Origin: Paulownia fortunei
Taxonomy: Eukaryota > Streptophyta > Magnoliopsida > Lamiales > Paulowniaceae
Length of the DNA: 64,000 bases
Direction of reading: 5' to 3'
Assembly: GCA_019321725.1 (NCBI GenBank)
Contig: CM033120.1
Location: forward strand, 14,104,278-14,168,277
Positions 12,901 to 23,957 of this stretch are shown piece after piece (the first letter of the stretch is position 1; each line of letters opens with the position of its first letter). A program made the position numbers and the translations under genes. Under the pieces are notes generated by a model, which ran no database searches, was not told the DNA's origin, and was given only the letters and a program-made list of their open reading frames with translations.

Positions 12901-14303
12901 TAAATGTGAATAAATGCACGACATAATTCTAGAAAATTGTATTATCATACAACAATAAACAAATATTTAAATATATATTTGTTAGAAATTTAAGCACACA
13001 CATCAAGTGCCAAAATTGTTAGTTGCCATTCTGAATTCATAGTCTGAAATTAATTGGTTTTGAACCACTATCAGTGGTTCTGTTCATTTCACAGCTTCAA
13101 ATAATGATAGTGGAGTACGGGATTTTGACATGGAGAGATTTCAGCTTGTTAAGCATTTCTCTTACCCATGGCCTGTAAATGTAAGTTTTGTTTGTTTACT
13201 TGTAAATTTTTTGCACATATAATTGGAATACTGATAGATATCGACCTTTTGCTCATCAAATTGCTCACAAGTAGTAGTATCTTTATGGAAAATAACGAGC
13301 AGACAAAAAACCAGGAATATTTGTGTAAATGTTATCTGGTTGGCGCTTCCTTGACGTTTTCTATATTGCGACCAGTGTGGCTTAGGAATTGTTATTATGT
13401 TTTGGCAGGAACCTGAAAAATTTGGCAGTTTAGGACAACCCAGTTGAGTATGTTGCTAAAGTGTCATTCTGCATGCTCAAAGTTCACATGATTCTACGTT
13501 TGTTGCTTTGTGTTCATGAAGACTATGATTGCTGTAGTTTGCTACATATGGAAAGAATTTTGTATTAGTTGTTTGTTAATGTCGTGCTGATTGCCATTCT
13601 GACTAGGGAAATATAGCAGTTTATTCTCCGTTGTGTACTGCACTATCAAAGTTTGCAGTGCGAGTGTTCCACATACTGGCCTGCTTCTGCAATTTGGTGC
13701 TGTTAAAATTAGTATTCTCTTTTGGCGTGTTACTTGGTATAGTATAGGCAAGCCTTTTGTTAGTTGCTTCTATTTTAATGTGGTATGCAAGTTGTTTTTT
13801 AAATTATTGGATTAATATGCCTAGTTTGTCATGTCACCTCTTCTTACTATGAATGTTTGAGATTATAAGTGAGGTAAGAGTCCTCAATGGTCTTTACTCT
13901 TAACATGACAAATTATAATGTTGGAGCAACATATATACTTCTATCATATTGCAATTCATTTTTCCACATTCATGTTTTTACCTTGGACTCAGCATATTTT
14001 CTGGAGTCTGTAAATCTGCTTCCGAACTAGCAACCACCGGGAATTCAACATGAAGTGTTTGAGTTGCCAGTGAGCCTGAGTCATGCTATGCTGCTTGAGC
14101 ATTAGTTTGGTGTCCCATTTAAGCCTGGGCAGATTATAACTTATGAAGTTGTTTGCTTGGAGTTATAAGTGAATTGGGCTGGTTTCATTCTGATTTATAA
14201 TATCTAGATGGTTTTGGTGTAGTAATGACACCCAAATGGTATGGCAATGGGCTTTATGTTTGAAATGGTTGATTAGCTAATGTTTTTGGGCTTATTTTAT
14301 CAC

Positions 14304-14334
<31 letters not shown>

Positions 14335-15060
14335 ACCCCAAAAGCACACATACATACACTTTTTTCGGGGGCACACACGGGTAAATGTATGTTACGATGA
14401 TGCCATGTTGGTTTATTTACAGCATAGCTCTCTGAGTCCAGATGGCAAAGTCATTGCTATTGTTGGGGACAATCCTGATGGGATGTTGGTGGATTCACAA
14501 ACTGGCAAGGTACCTTTTTTACTTCTAAAAGTAATATTAGTAAAAAAAAAACTGATATTGGGCAGTGGAGAAGACCTGATACAGAATTTCGGGACCGACT
14601 ATTGGCTGTTGATTCATCATTTTCATTGACTCCTTTTTGTGTGTAGACTATTGCGCATCTACACGGACATTTGGATTTCTCTTTCGCTTCTGCATGGCAT
14701 CCAAATGGTCACGTGTTTGCCACTGGGAACCAGGACAAAACTTGTCGAGTGTGGGATGCTCGGAACCTGTCAAAGTCTGTTGCAATACTCAAGGGAAATC
14801 TGGGTGCCATTCGATCTATTCGTTTCACATCTGATGGGCAGTTTATGGCGATGGCTGAACCAGCTGACTTTGTTCATGTGTATGACGTGAATAATGGTTA
14901 TGACAAGGAACAAGAGATTGACTTTTTTGGTGAGATCTCTGGAGTCTCTTTCAGTCCTGATACAGATTCCCTCTTTATTGGGGTGTGGGATCGTACTTAT
15001 GGTAGTCTCCTTCAGTACAACCGTTGCAGAAACTATTCATATCTGGACTCTCTAATGTGA
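9947..15060 (+). CDS. WD40-repeat (transducin-like) protein, C2A9.03-like
   Basis: Nine exons: 9947-10066, 10196-10363, 10464-10550, 11508-11642, 11740-11850, 12268-12359, 13075-13180, 14423-14509 and 14647-15060 (TGA). They join in phase to 439 residues. The N-terminus is acidic (MDYVDGDYEMGEVDEDMYF, then DSESDEEDEDGYD). WD40 blades follow; clear ones are VNHSSLSPDGKVIAIVGD, the LHGHLDFSFASAWHPNG / QDKTCRVWDARN repeat and IRSIRFTSDGQFMAM. The protein matches the conserved plant family annotated as WD repeat protein C2A9.03-like (for example At1g36070 and At3g13340). Its function is unknown to me; a scaffold role is the usual inference for WD40 proteins. The acceptor of exon 7 is at 13074, not the nearer AG at 13093-13094, because only the former keeps the frame open. 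Exon 1 was set by the first ATG after stops in the leader. Confidence 0.88.
14301..14340. repeat. Poly-C plus CA compound microsatellite
   Basis: A run of 18 or so C is followed by about eight CA units. It lies in intron 7 of the WD40 gene, about 80 bp before exon 8. The exact C count is the kind of value that sequencing gets wrong. Confidence 0.95.
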
Positions 15061-17428
15061 ATCCTTTGGTTCCTTTTGTGAGTTGATGCTTCTATTGTTG
15101 GGGAGAAAAACAGGTGACATCTCTATAGTTACTTTTCCAATGAAGGGATCTAAAGGCGGCTGGCTGCCTTAGTGTGCTCTTTGTTGGTTCAATTGTTGTC
15201 TTTGAATAATTCTTACTGGTGGCAAAGAAGTGAATACAAGAGGCCCAGAGCGTGTTTTGATGCGCCCAAAAATGAAATCGCTATCTCAGCACAAGGCTTC
15301 TTTTTCTTGGAAATGTCACTTGGTGGTGTGTGTGGAAATTGTACTTGTATTATTATTAACGTTTGTGGAGTTAGAGGATACTGACTGCCTGTGGTTAGTC
15401 GACACTGTTTATATCCAATAGCCTGCTCTGAAAGTGAAGTCTCAAATAAAAGGCCTTTGCTTTGGGAGAAAACCTCTACATCATAGCATCAGCCGGATCA
15501 ACACAGAGATTATCAGAGTTACACGCTGTCTATAATAGGTTAACTTACATGAAGTGCAATTGAAAACTTCAGACTGATGTTGCTCTGTGAGACATTGCTC
15601 TTCTGGGTCATTGTTGTCATATATTTGGCCCTTGAAAGGCATTGTGGTTATGCTTATTTACTTTCTATCAGTGATATATATCGAGCCATTTAGCATGAGG
15701 AGAATAGAAATATTACAACAGAAATATTACTCTTTAAATTTTCTGGCTTAAGAATTTGATACTGAAGACCATGTACTCTTTCCTCTCTTAGACTTCTGAA
15801 ATCTGCAGATGCCATGTAAGATCTCTTTCTGCATGAGCCAGTGTAGAACAAAGTTGGTGATGCTGCATGAATAATCGCTGCACTTCAGTAAGCAATAACC
15901 TCTATGACTATAACTACTTTCTGTGGGAATTTTTGTTCATCATCAGATACCTTTATCAATGTGTGATGCAGAAACTTGATTTCATTGCCACCTGTGGCTA
16001 TGGGCTTCGGCCTTTTCAGATCTCTGACCCTCCCTTATCTACTTCCCAGTTGAATCTTGTAGGTTATTCAGTCTTGAAACTTAAATTAGCGGCATATAAG
16101 CATCTTTTTACTTTGTCCAAGCATCAGTTTTTCAAGTTTGGTACTTCTTTCAGATTGATTCCCCACACCATAGGTCGGCATATATCCAATCCGTATGGCT
16201 CAGATTGCCGTATTCTTCTACTTGTAGCTTTTGCACCCAATCTTCAAAGGCGGCCACGCTAAGTACAAAATGTTCCTCACCCTCTTCCCCTCAGGCAGGA
16301 GATACCTTATTATTGTAGCTGCTGTATTTTCGGGTAATGCCAGCTCCAGGAGAGTAAACTTGCCTGGTTGTCCCTCTGCATGCTCCATTGTCTTTTAGTC
16401 TTGCAGCCATTGGGAACTACCCGTGGAAACATCAATTGATTTGAGCCCCATTACCATGGCCTTCTTTTTCCAACCTGTTTCACGGGTACCTTCAAACTTG
16501 AAGAACATTCTTGGTGGCGGTAGCATATTCTTAAGTTGGTTCCTCTTTTCGATGATGATTACCTTTTTATGGTGAAAGGGTAAAAAAGATAAGTTGTAAA
16601 CTCCACTTTTCTCCCGGTTGTTATCTCGTGTTATCACTTTTAGCTCTCGTTTTAAAATTCCATTTTTAGAATATAATCAGGCATTGGTAATTGGACGATA
16701 TTAAAAATTTGACTCCCGGTTCACTTGTAGACATTCATGGGGTTGAATTCACGTTTGACGCTTGGAGCATGACTCAAACTTCAGTCTCGACACCTTCACC
16801 ATAACTCCTAATTGAGTCTCGGACAGGGTTAAACCCATTGTTTATCACAATGAGATGCAACTTACAACACATTTTTCTGCATGTTTGTCATTGCCAAGAA
16901 CATTGGGCGTTACGCGTACAACCAAGCTGTTCTTTGCAACAACACTTGAACACAAGATGAATGATAACTTGTAAATTACAATTATGCTGGTGGGTTTGGT
17001 ATCCTTCAAATTCGTTTATTTCCGCCCCTTTCTTCCGGTTCTTTTTTTATTTTCCACCTAATGGTCTGTGAAAATGAACTTCTCGCTTGCTTTCCTTCTG
17101 CTATAGCTATAAACAAGATTGCAATTTACCTGCAATAACCGTTTGCTTATCCTGTTTACTGGAAATGAATATTATTTACACATTTTAAGTGGTTAAATAA
17201 GTAGTCACTGAAGCCAAGCTCAATCTGCTCACAAATCCCTAGCCAATGATGTCTATGATGTGCAAGCATTTCATACCTATTTTGCACTGATGCAAGAAGC
17301 ATATTTTTGTACTTCCTTTGAAAATTTGATACATTTACAAATTTTCAGTGCATAAAAACAGCAAAAAGGAAGCCTTTTCTTGTTGGGATTCAGGAATCCG
17401 AGGTAAATCATGGGTGGCTATGATTTCT
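15061..17428. other. Region between the convergent WD40 and QWRF genes
   Basis: The first part (to about 15450, where AATAAA lies at 15445-15450) is the likely 3'UTR of the WD40 gene. The rest has no confident gene. The minus strand between about 16640 and 16210 reads as coding-like for over 120 residues with a single stop in the middle (see findings). The plus-strand frame at 15867-16262 has no recognisable motif. Confidence 0.5.
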
Positions 17429-20400
17429 CTACGATGCATCATGGCTCTTCTGGTTTTGATGTTGATTACTGTGATGAATTTGTATTAGAGTACCCCTTAG
17501 GCTGCATTCTTTGACCTGCAAAAATAAATGCAAAAGTCAGCCTAAGATAAAAATCACATTAACCTTTCTGGAACAACAGTATTCAGTTTTGCCAACACCC
17601 AAAAAGGCAAATGTGTAAACTATTTTTCACAGCATGGAAAAAGAACAAATTCTTTAAAGATTGAAAAGCAATATTCAGAGGAAACAATGCATAGAGCTTC
17701 ATAGAAAGAACATAGTTCCCTAAGAGCCAACATATACCAGAAGAATAAATATATGTACCTGCGATATATATGTCTTGGATAGTAGATCTCCACACTCCTC
17801 AATGAGAGCTCCTTCTCCACCAGCCATCCTAGCTAGTTCAGACACTGACATATCCATTTCTCCAGCCTGCAGAGACAAAAATGGTTTCACTCTGGAACTC
17901 CCATATGAACACCAGAAAAACTACACTACTGAAGCATCAAAACACTCAACACAGGTTCTCAAATGGTCATAAATAACTTGGTCATTTTGGAGGTTGTCTT
18001 CCCTCATTCAAGTCATTATCCAAACAACTAAATTGGACCTCTTGTTTCAAGATTCCTACAGAGAGAACTCTAAACTCCTCTGCCTAGGATGGATAGCTGG
18101 TTCACTCACTAATTTCTCCATAATTAAATTCATATATTTCCATCATTTATTCTCAATGAATATCAAATATTTGCTCGTTCCAAGATTAACCAGGAAAATT
18201 CTCCATACTTTAAAAGAGACATTTGGCACTTAAACCTTATTATCAAATTGGTAAGAATTATAGTTGCAAGCCTCCGCCTTCGGCAGGACAACCAATTCAA
18301 AAGAAATGGGAAAAGAAAGGAAAATACTCTAGGTATATATAATCCTAGGTGTACTAATTGCCTCCATTAAATAACAAAAATAATGTACGATAATTATCTT
18401 ACTTTTTGCATAATTCAACCAGTCCAAAAGAAAAGGAAATATTATAGATAAAATACTAGGCATACTAAATGCCTCCACTAAATAATTATCTTACTTTTTG
18501 CATAAATCTCTGAATATGAGAACCTATCAATTCGACCACCTTGAGAGCCGAGCCCAGAGCCTCCCCTAGTTCTCCAACATCGGCCTGAAAATTTTTCTCT
18601 CATAAATCAGTCCATTTAAAAGAACCACAAAAAGGGAAATTCATACAATGCCAATCGAATTGGTAAATTAAACACATAATAGAGAATTAACAGAAGAAAT
18701 CTCACCCGCACTTCCCCACTGACGGGAAGTCTGACTGAGGAACTGAGTAATGCAGTTGTTGTGCCTAACAAAGAAGTTGAGTAATCCTCTTCCAGAGTAG
18801 CCCATTCATCAAGATATGGCATCTAAGATCGGGACGATAAGAGCATGTGAAGGATTTGACAGAAATGTTAAATGAATCAAGGAGTTAGAAACAACATAGT
18901 CATCATAATTGCTTTCTGCATATGTTCCATGGAAGAAAGGGTGTAAACAGACAAATGTATACTCATTTTACAGAAGCAAACAACAAAAAGAAGAGAGAGA
19001 TATATGAATGAGACTAGGCTAGCTCTCTGTTTTCTTTCCTCTTTCTCATTCTTTTGAAAGTAAAGTTTTGGATTCCCATGTTTTTCTCTATTGTACTTAT
19101 GTAAGTATGTAATGAAAGAGAATACACAAAATTTATGTGATGACATATAGGGAAGAGCCCAAAACGAGGTAAGGCATTGATTAGAGAAAAATAGGCATCA
19201 CATCTTTTGACAACTCAAAATATCAAATACCCAATAAACCTTCTCCCGAATATAAATGACATAAGGGATGTAAAGTTGCGAAAGGAAGGTTCACTACAAT
19301 GACATAAATGTTCTTGCATATTATTAAATGTTCCAACGCCATTAAAAATAGTTGCAATCATGCAAAGTCTGCAATCTTATGCACTAAGAACTTGTCTCAT
19401 TTCATAATGCAGAAATTACAAATGAAAAAACTCAAAGCATAAGAAAACTGGCGGAAAATTCAAGACACAAAGATGGAAGCCTTACTTGAGCTTCGACAAT
19501 CGTGGTCAAAGTTTTTATTCCTCTCAATACTGCAAGTTCATTGTGTTTCCTTTTCACATTGTCACGTATGTCCGATATATTTCCACCAAGTGAATAAAAC
19601 TTTCTCTGAATAAGAAAGAAAAATAGCATAACTAATGTGCATAAAAAATAAACAAGAGTTAAAGTGTTTGCATATATTAAAGTGAAATTCAAAAAATAGT
19701 TGGGGAAGGGGTCGATTATTCACAGGATTAAAGAAACAAGGGAATGTGCAACACAAGAAATAGATATCATGCACTAGCGCAAACACTAGTGTTATATTGA
19801 TCTAGTTATGTGCATACAAAATTAAAAGTGAAATTTGATTTTGTTCTTTGAATTAAAAAAAAAGACTATTTTGAATGCATTTAACTTAATATATTTGAAC
19901 ATATATTGTCTATTTAAATAAAGTCAAATTAGTACTAATCTCAATCTGCAAACACTGGTTTTATTAAAAATATACTTTCATATAATAGCTCTGCAAATTT
20001 TTATAGGACCATAAGGGTGAATGATAAAGATCAAAACAAGAACAACCTCAATAAATTCACCCTATGGACAAAAGATGGCAACAAACCTCAGCTTCCTGCT
20101 TCTGAGCATGAATACAGGCCTCTGCTTTTGCATTGGCGAAACGCCACTGCAGATAATGATTACTCAGCATCTTGAGAGAATGCACATCTTCTTGGTGATT
20201 AGACACCTTCCTTCCTTTCTTCAAATCTAATCCTGACCTTATACATGACGAAGGATGTGGAGGCAGGGAAATACCTCCCCCATCTTCACGGAAGATGAAA
20301 AATTCAGTGAACGCGCACAATCACTTGTTTTGCCAGCATTGCTATAATTTCTGTCCGCGAGCCATCTATCCACTTCAGGCATAGAAGACCGGGTATCAGG

Positions 20401-21066
20401 AAAACTCCGCAGCTTGTTACTTGCCAAGCAAAGGGGAGAGTTCGGGCAGGAAGAACTTCCCTGATTTGAAGTAGTACTACAGGTATCCATATCATCACGA
20501 CTCGATGTGGAAATCTTCGAGAGCTTCTTTTGCACATCAGAGGTGGCCTCTTGCAATAGCCTAGCCGCCGCTGTAACAGCGGCACATCCATTACTGCTAC
20601 TATTCAGTGAATTTGAACGGCGGATACTATTAGAAACTTGCCTATATCTTGACGAAACGATCCTATCTGTAACCATTCCAATCGGCGTGTCAGGCCTTGA
20701 TAACACCCTAACATCAGAATGCTGATGATTCTTGGGTTCTCCATTTTCTTTAGTATGCTGCTTCACTCGTTGCTGGAGTTGTTTTCTCTGTACAGTTGAT
20801 ACAATTGAAGCGGATGATTTATCTAAGCTACGATTTGCCTCGGGCACGTGATTCTCGTCGGTCATCGACGGATGGCGGTGGCGAGCAGATTTCAAGCGTT
20901 GAAAATCGGAAGGGTTTGGGGTTGGAATAGGGGTTGAATTTGATTGGATTAAAGGGGACATAAATCGAGAACTGACTTCTCTCACTCTGGGACGGCGGTG
21001 AGTGAGCGGCGGAGCTGGTTGCTCCACCGTTGAATCGGCTGCTTCTCCACAGCTTGGGTCGGCCAT
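17429..21066 (-). CDS. QWRF-motif (augmin subunit 8 family) microtubule-associated protein, EDE1-like
   Basis: Seven exons on the minus strand: 21066-20275, 20206-20087, 19605-19486, 18822-18706, 18584-18495, 17866-17759 and 17515-17429 (TAG). They give 477 residues, close to the length of ENDOSPERM DEFECTIVE 1. The N-terminal half is basic and Ser-rich (RRPRVREVSSRFMSP), typical of the microtubule-binding part. VDRWLADRNYSN and SDCARSLNF are family landmarks. The QWRF motif is at residues 284-287 (SNHYLQWRFANAKAEA). The C-terminal half is helical (VGELGEALGSALKVVE, then ECGDLLSK). Family members bind spindle and phragmoplast microtubules and act with augmin. The border between exons 1 and 2 is the weak point: the intron is only 56 or 68 nt depending on the AG used; I prefer 68. 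EDE1/QWRF5 is the best match from memory, but a sister QWRF gene is possible. Confidence 0.87.
18294..18510. repeat. Tandem duplication covering the 3' end of QWRF exon 5
   Basis: Two diverged copies of roughly 90-125 bp lie side by side, about 18294-18416 and 18421-18510. Both hold the words TGCCTCCA(T/C)TAAATAA and ATTATCTTACTTTTTGCATAA. On the minus strand the second word is the end of exon 5 with its GTAAG donor (18495/18494). The other copy, at about 18398-18418, is a decoy donor about 90 bp inside the intron. Confidence 0.8.
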
Positions 21067-23957
21067 TTTTACTCAGGTCCCCGAATTCAGAGACAATAAC
21101 TATATCTCCGGATGTAATTATGAAGTAACGAACCCTCAATCCTCCAATAATTTTAGCAGTGATTAGAATCGAACAAACACAAAACCCCACTGTAAGAGTT
21201 TGGCAGAAAAAAGGGGAGAAGGGATTTTTGTAAAATGCAAAGAAAATAAGTAATATGATTGAAAAACTAGCCGTTGTGAAATGATCACTGTGCCGGACGG
21301 ATAACGGTTCTATTTCTTCACTTTGGTACTCTATTTTTTTTAATATTATTTTGTATTTCATCTTATATATTAATTTACATATGTATAATTAGTATCAATA
21401 TTTAAAAAAAATATTATTCGACATATCTTTATAATATAAAATATAAAATAAAATATTAAATTAAAATAAATAATTTAAACTACTATTTTTTAATTTTTAT
21501 AACATAGTTATAGCACTATTTGCGTACGGGATAAATGGGCACAAATCAAATAATATAAGAAAGCTTTGTTTAATATTATTAGAAAAAGAAAAATGATGTA
21601 GCCCCCCACTGAAATGATTTGTGAGTTAGTAAATGGAAACATGGTCGTTTAATAAAATAAAATATTAATATCCTCATATATAAATTAATAATTAATAATA
21701 ATATTGTCATTCCTCATTAATTTTTATATTGCACCTTACTCCAAAGCTCTTTTAGGGGTAAATTATTTTCTTCTTCTTCTATTTTTTTTTTTTAAGAATA
21801 AATCAATAAATATGCGGTACAAATTAGTTGGCATGACATAATGAGTTTGCACTCAATCAAAAAATAAAACATATTTTTGAATCTTACTTAATGTAAGTGC
21901 ACCATGAGTTATAGTTATTGAAAGTTAAACATCTTATTGCAAAATAAATTTATACCCTTTCTCTTACTTTTTTTAATAGTTTATAGCTAATTTAAAAAAA
22001 TTATTAACAAATCATCATGAAAATGCCCGATTTTAATAAAATAAGTGAATGTGTAGACGTGAAGTGTGTGCAGATATGAAGTGTGCCTTTTCAAAAAGGC
22101 AATACATGTCTCGTCTTCAATTTTTTTATTTTTTTTAAATAAAAGTAAGAAGGTATGGAGTATGGACAATCCGCCTCCTGTGTGTGTGTGTGTGTGTATA
22201 TATAAATGAAGTATGGAATATATACGTATAAATATGCAAACACATCTACAAATATATAATTTTACAAATTCGCCTCATGTTCACTTCGCTTAGGGAGTAT
22301 TTTTCTATTATAAATAAGTTTAGAACGAATTTTAAATTTTTATTTTCAAATATTTCTCGTTCTGAACCCATTTGGTTTAATTTTTTTATTTTTTAAAATT
22401 TTATATTCATGTTATATACTTTTTTTAAAAAATAAATAAATATATTATAAAGTTTTACTGCATTATTTTTTAATATTTTTTAATATTTTAAATATATAAA
22501 ATGAATATAGCTAATCTAATTTATAGAAACCAATTGAAACCAAATTCGAATTTTAAATTTTTTTTAATGAGACGAATTTCAAATTAAACCGACTTTAAAC
22601 CTATCCGTTGCCATGGTAGGGGAGCCTCATTCATACACATCTTGAAAATAAATAGATACTCTATCATAAGCATGACAATAAACGTATATTTATTTAAAGT
22701 TATTTTTAGTGGGGAATAAAATTTGAAAAATAAATGGATGAAATTATGCCTAGCTTTTATAGGTAAATCGTGACCACATTTATTTCTAACTTTTCACTAT
22801 TTATCTAAAACTCATGTTAAATAAAGTTGACCTATTATATTATTTATGTTGAATTTATTTTTTATTTGTTTTTTTTAATATTCTTAGTTTATTGTAATAT
22901 ACTCCCTTGCACCAGATTTGTTAGAAAAATGGATGAGTTGCACGTAGCACTCTTCAATTATATGTTTGGTGTCACTTTGTCGTTTCAAACTATAAAAATT
23001 TATGCTTTGCCCCCTCAAAATAAAGAAGTTATAATTTGTTTTCCAATTTTACTTATTTTTTCAATATATTTGGGCAAATATTAAAACTTTATTTGTACTT
23101 AATAGTATAAAGCAATTATTTTTAAACTAGATCAACTATAAAATGATATAATTGAATTTTATACTTAATTTTATTATATGAGAAAAAATATTATTATTCA
23201 ATAAATTAATTTTATTCTTAATTATCATATATAATCGTTAAATAAATAAAACTTTTAGGAAAAACTCAGACATATGTTTAAACAAAATCATATTTTTACT
23301 CAAAATCAATATAAGTAGGTAAGTAGAGAAATCATATTACATAAGTCAATTCTTTAAGTAAAACAGTCTCCATAATTTTGGGAGGGGCTATTGCCTCCAA
23401 GGGGCTAAAATCGTCAAATTGGAATGATTATTTATAATAATTTAGATTTCTATAAAATTATAAAACGCCTGCATAATGCCAAAATGTTAAAAAAAAAATT
23501 TGATAATTTATCCTACATTCGCATTAATAAGATTTAATGTTATTCATTTCACGTTGTTTCTTCATTCTGCAAATGATAGCTTCAGTCATACTAATTTTAT
23601 TACTATTAATTATTTAATAATTAAAAATAAATAAAATTTATTGAATTAGAATTATTATTTTATATAAAATATAGAATTCAACTTATACCAATTCAAATAA
23701 ATTATTTTATATTATTAAATTCCAATAAATTTTTAACATTTTTTATTTTTATGGAAAAAGGGATAAAATATATTTTAAAGGAGGCAAAATGACACCAAAG
23801 ATATAACTGAGGGGTGCGAAATGAAATTCACCCTTAAAAAATGCATACGATTGTACTAAATTATTCTCTCCGTGCGACAAATAATAACAATCGCACGACT
23901 TAGACGTTTTATTGGGGCACCAACGATTCTGTCCACCGCAGAGAAAAGCGTGGTTCG
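21067..23957. other. AT-rich intergenic region between the divergent QWRF and HUA1-like genes
   Basis: No coding exon was seen. A TG/TA microsatellite lies at about 22179-22202. From 22920 to 23835 the ends form an imperfect inverted pair, suggesting a small transposable element that stops about 120 bp before the HUA1-like start codon. The 5'UTRs of both genes should lie within the first and last few hundred bases. Confidence 0.55.
22928..23835. mobile_element. Putative inverted-repeat element upstream of the HUA1-like gene
   Basis: The left end (about 22928-22984) contains AATTATATGTTTGGTGTCAC. The reverse complement of the right end (about 23781-23835) contains AGTTATATCTTTGGTGTCAT in the same context. 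The match covers about 50 bp at roughly 70% by eye. The interior is AT-rich with no long frame. I see no clear target-site duplication, so class is not assigned. Confidence 0.45.

Noticed and set aside
15867..16262. Plus-strand frame of 131 codons
   Set aside because: No motif; it overlaps the coding-like minus-strand stretch and starts with low-complexity residues.
20828..21361. Minus-strand frame of 177 codons around the QWRF start
   Set aside because: It is in a different frame from the real exon 1 and has no family similarity.
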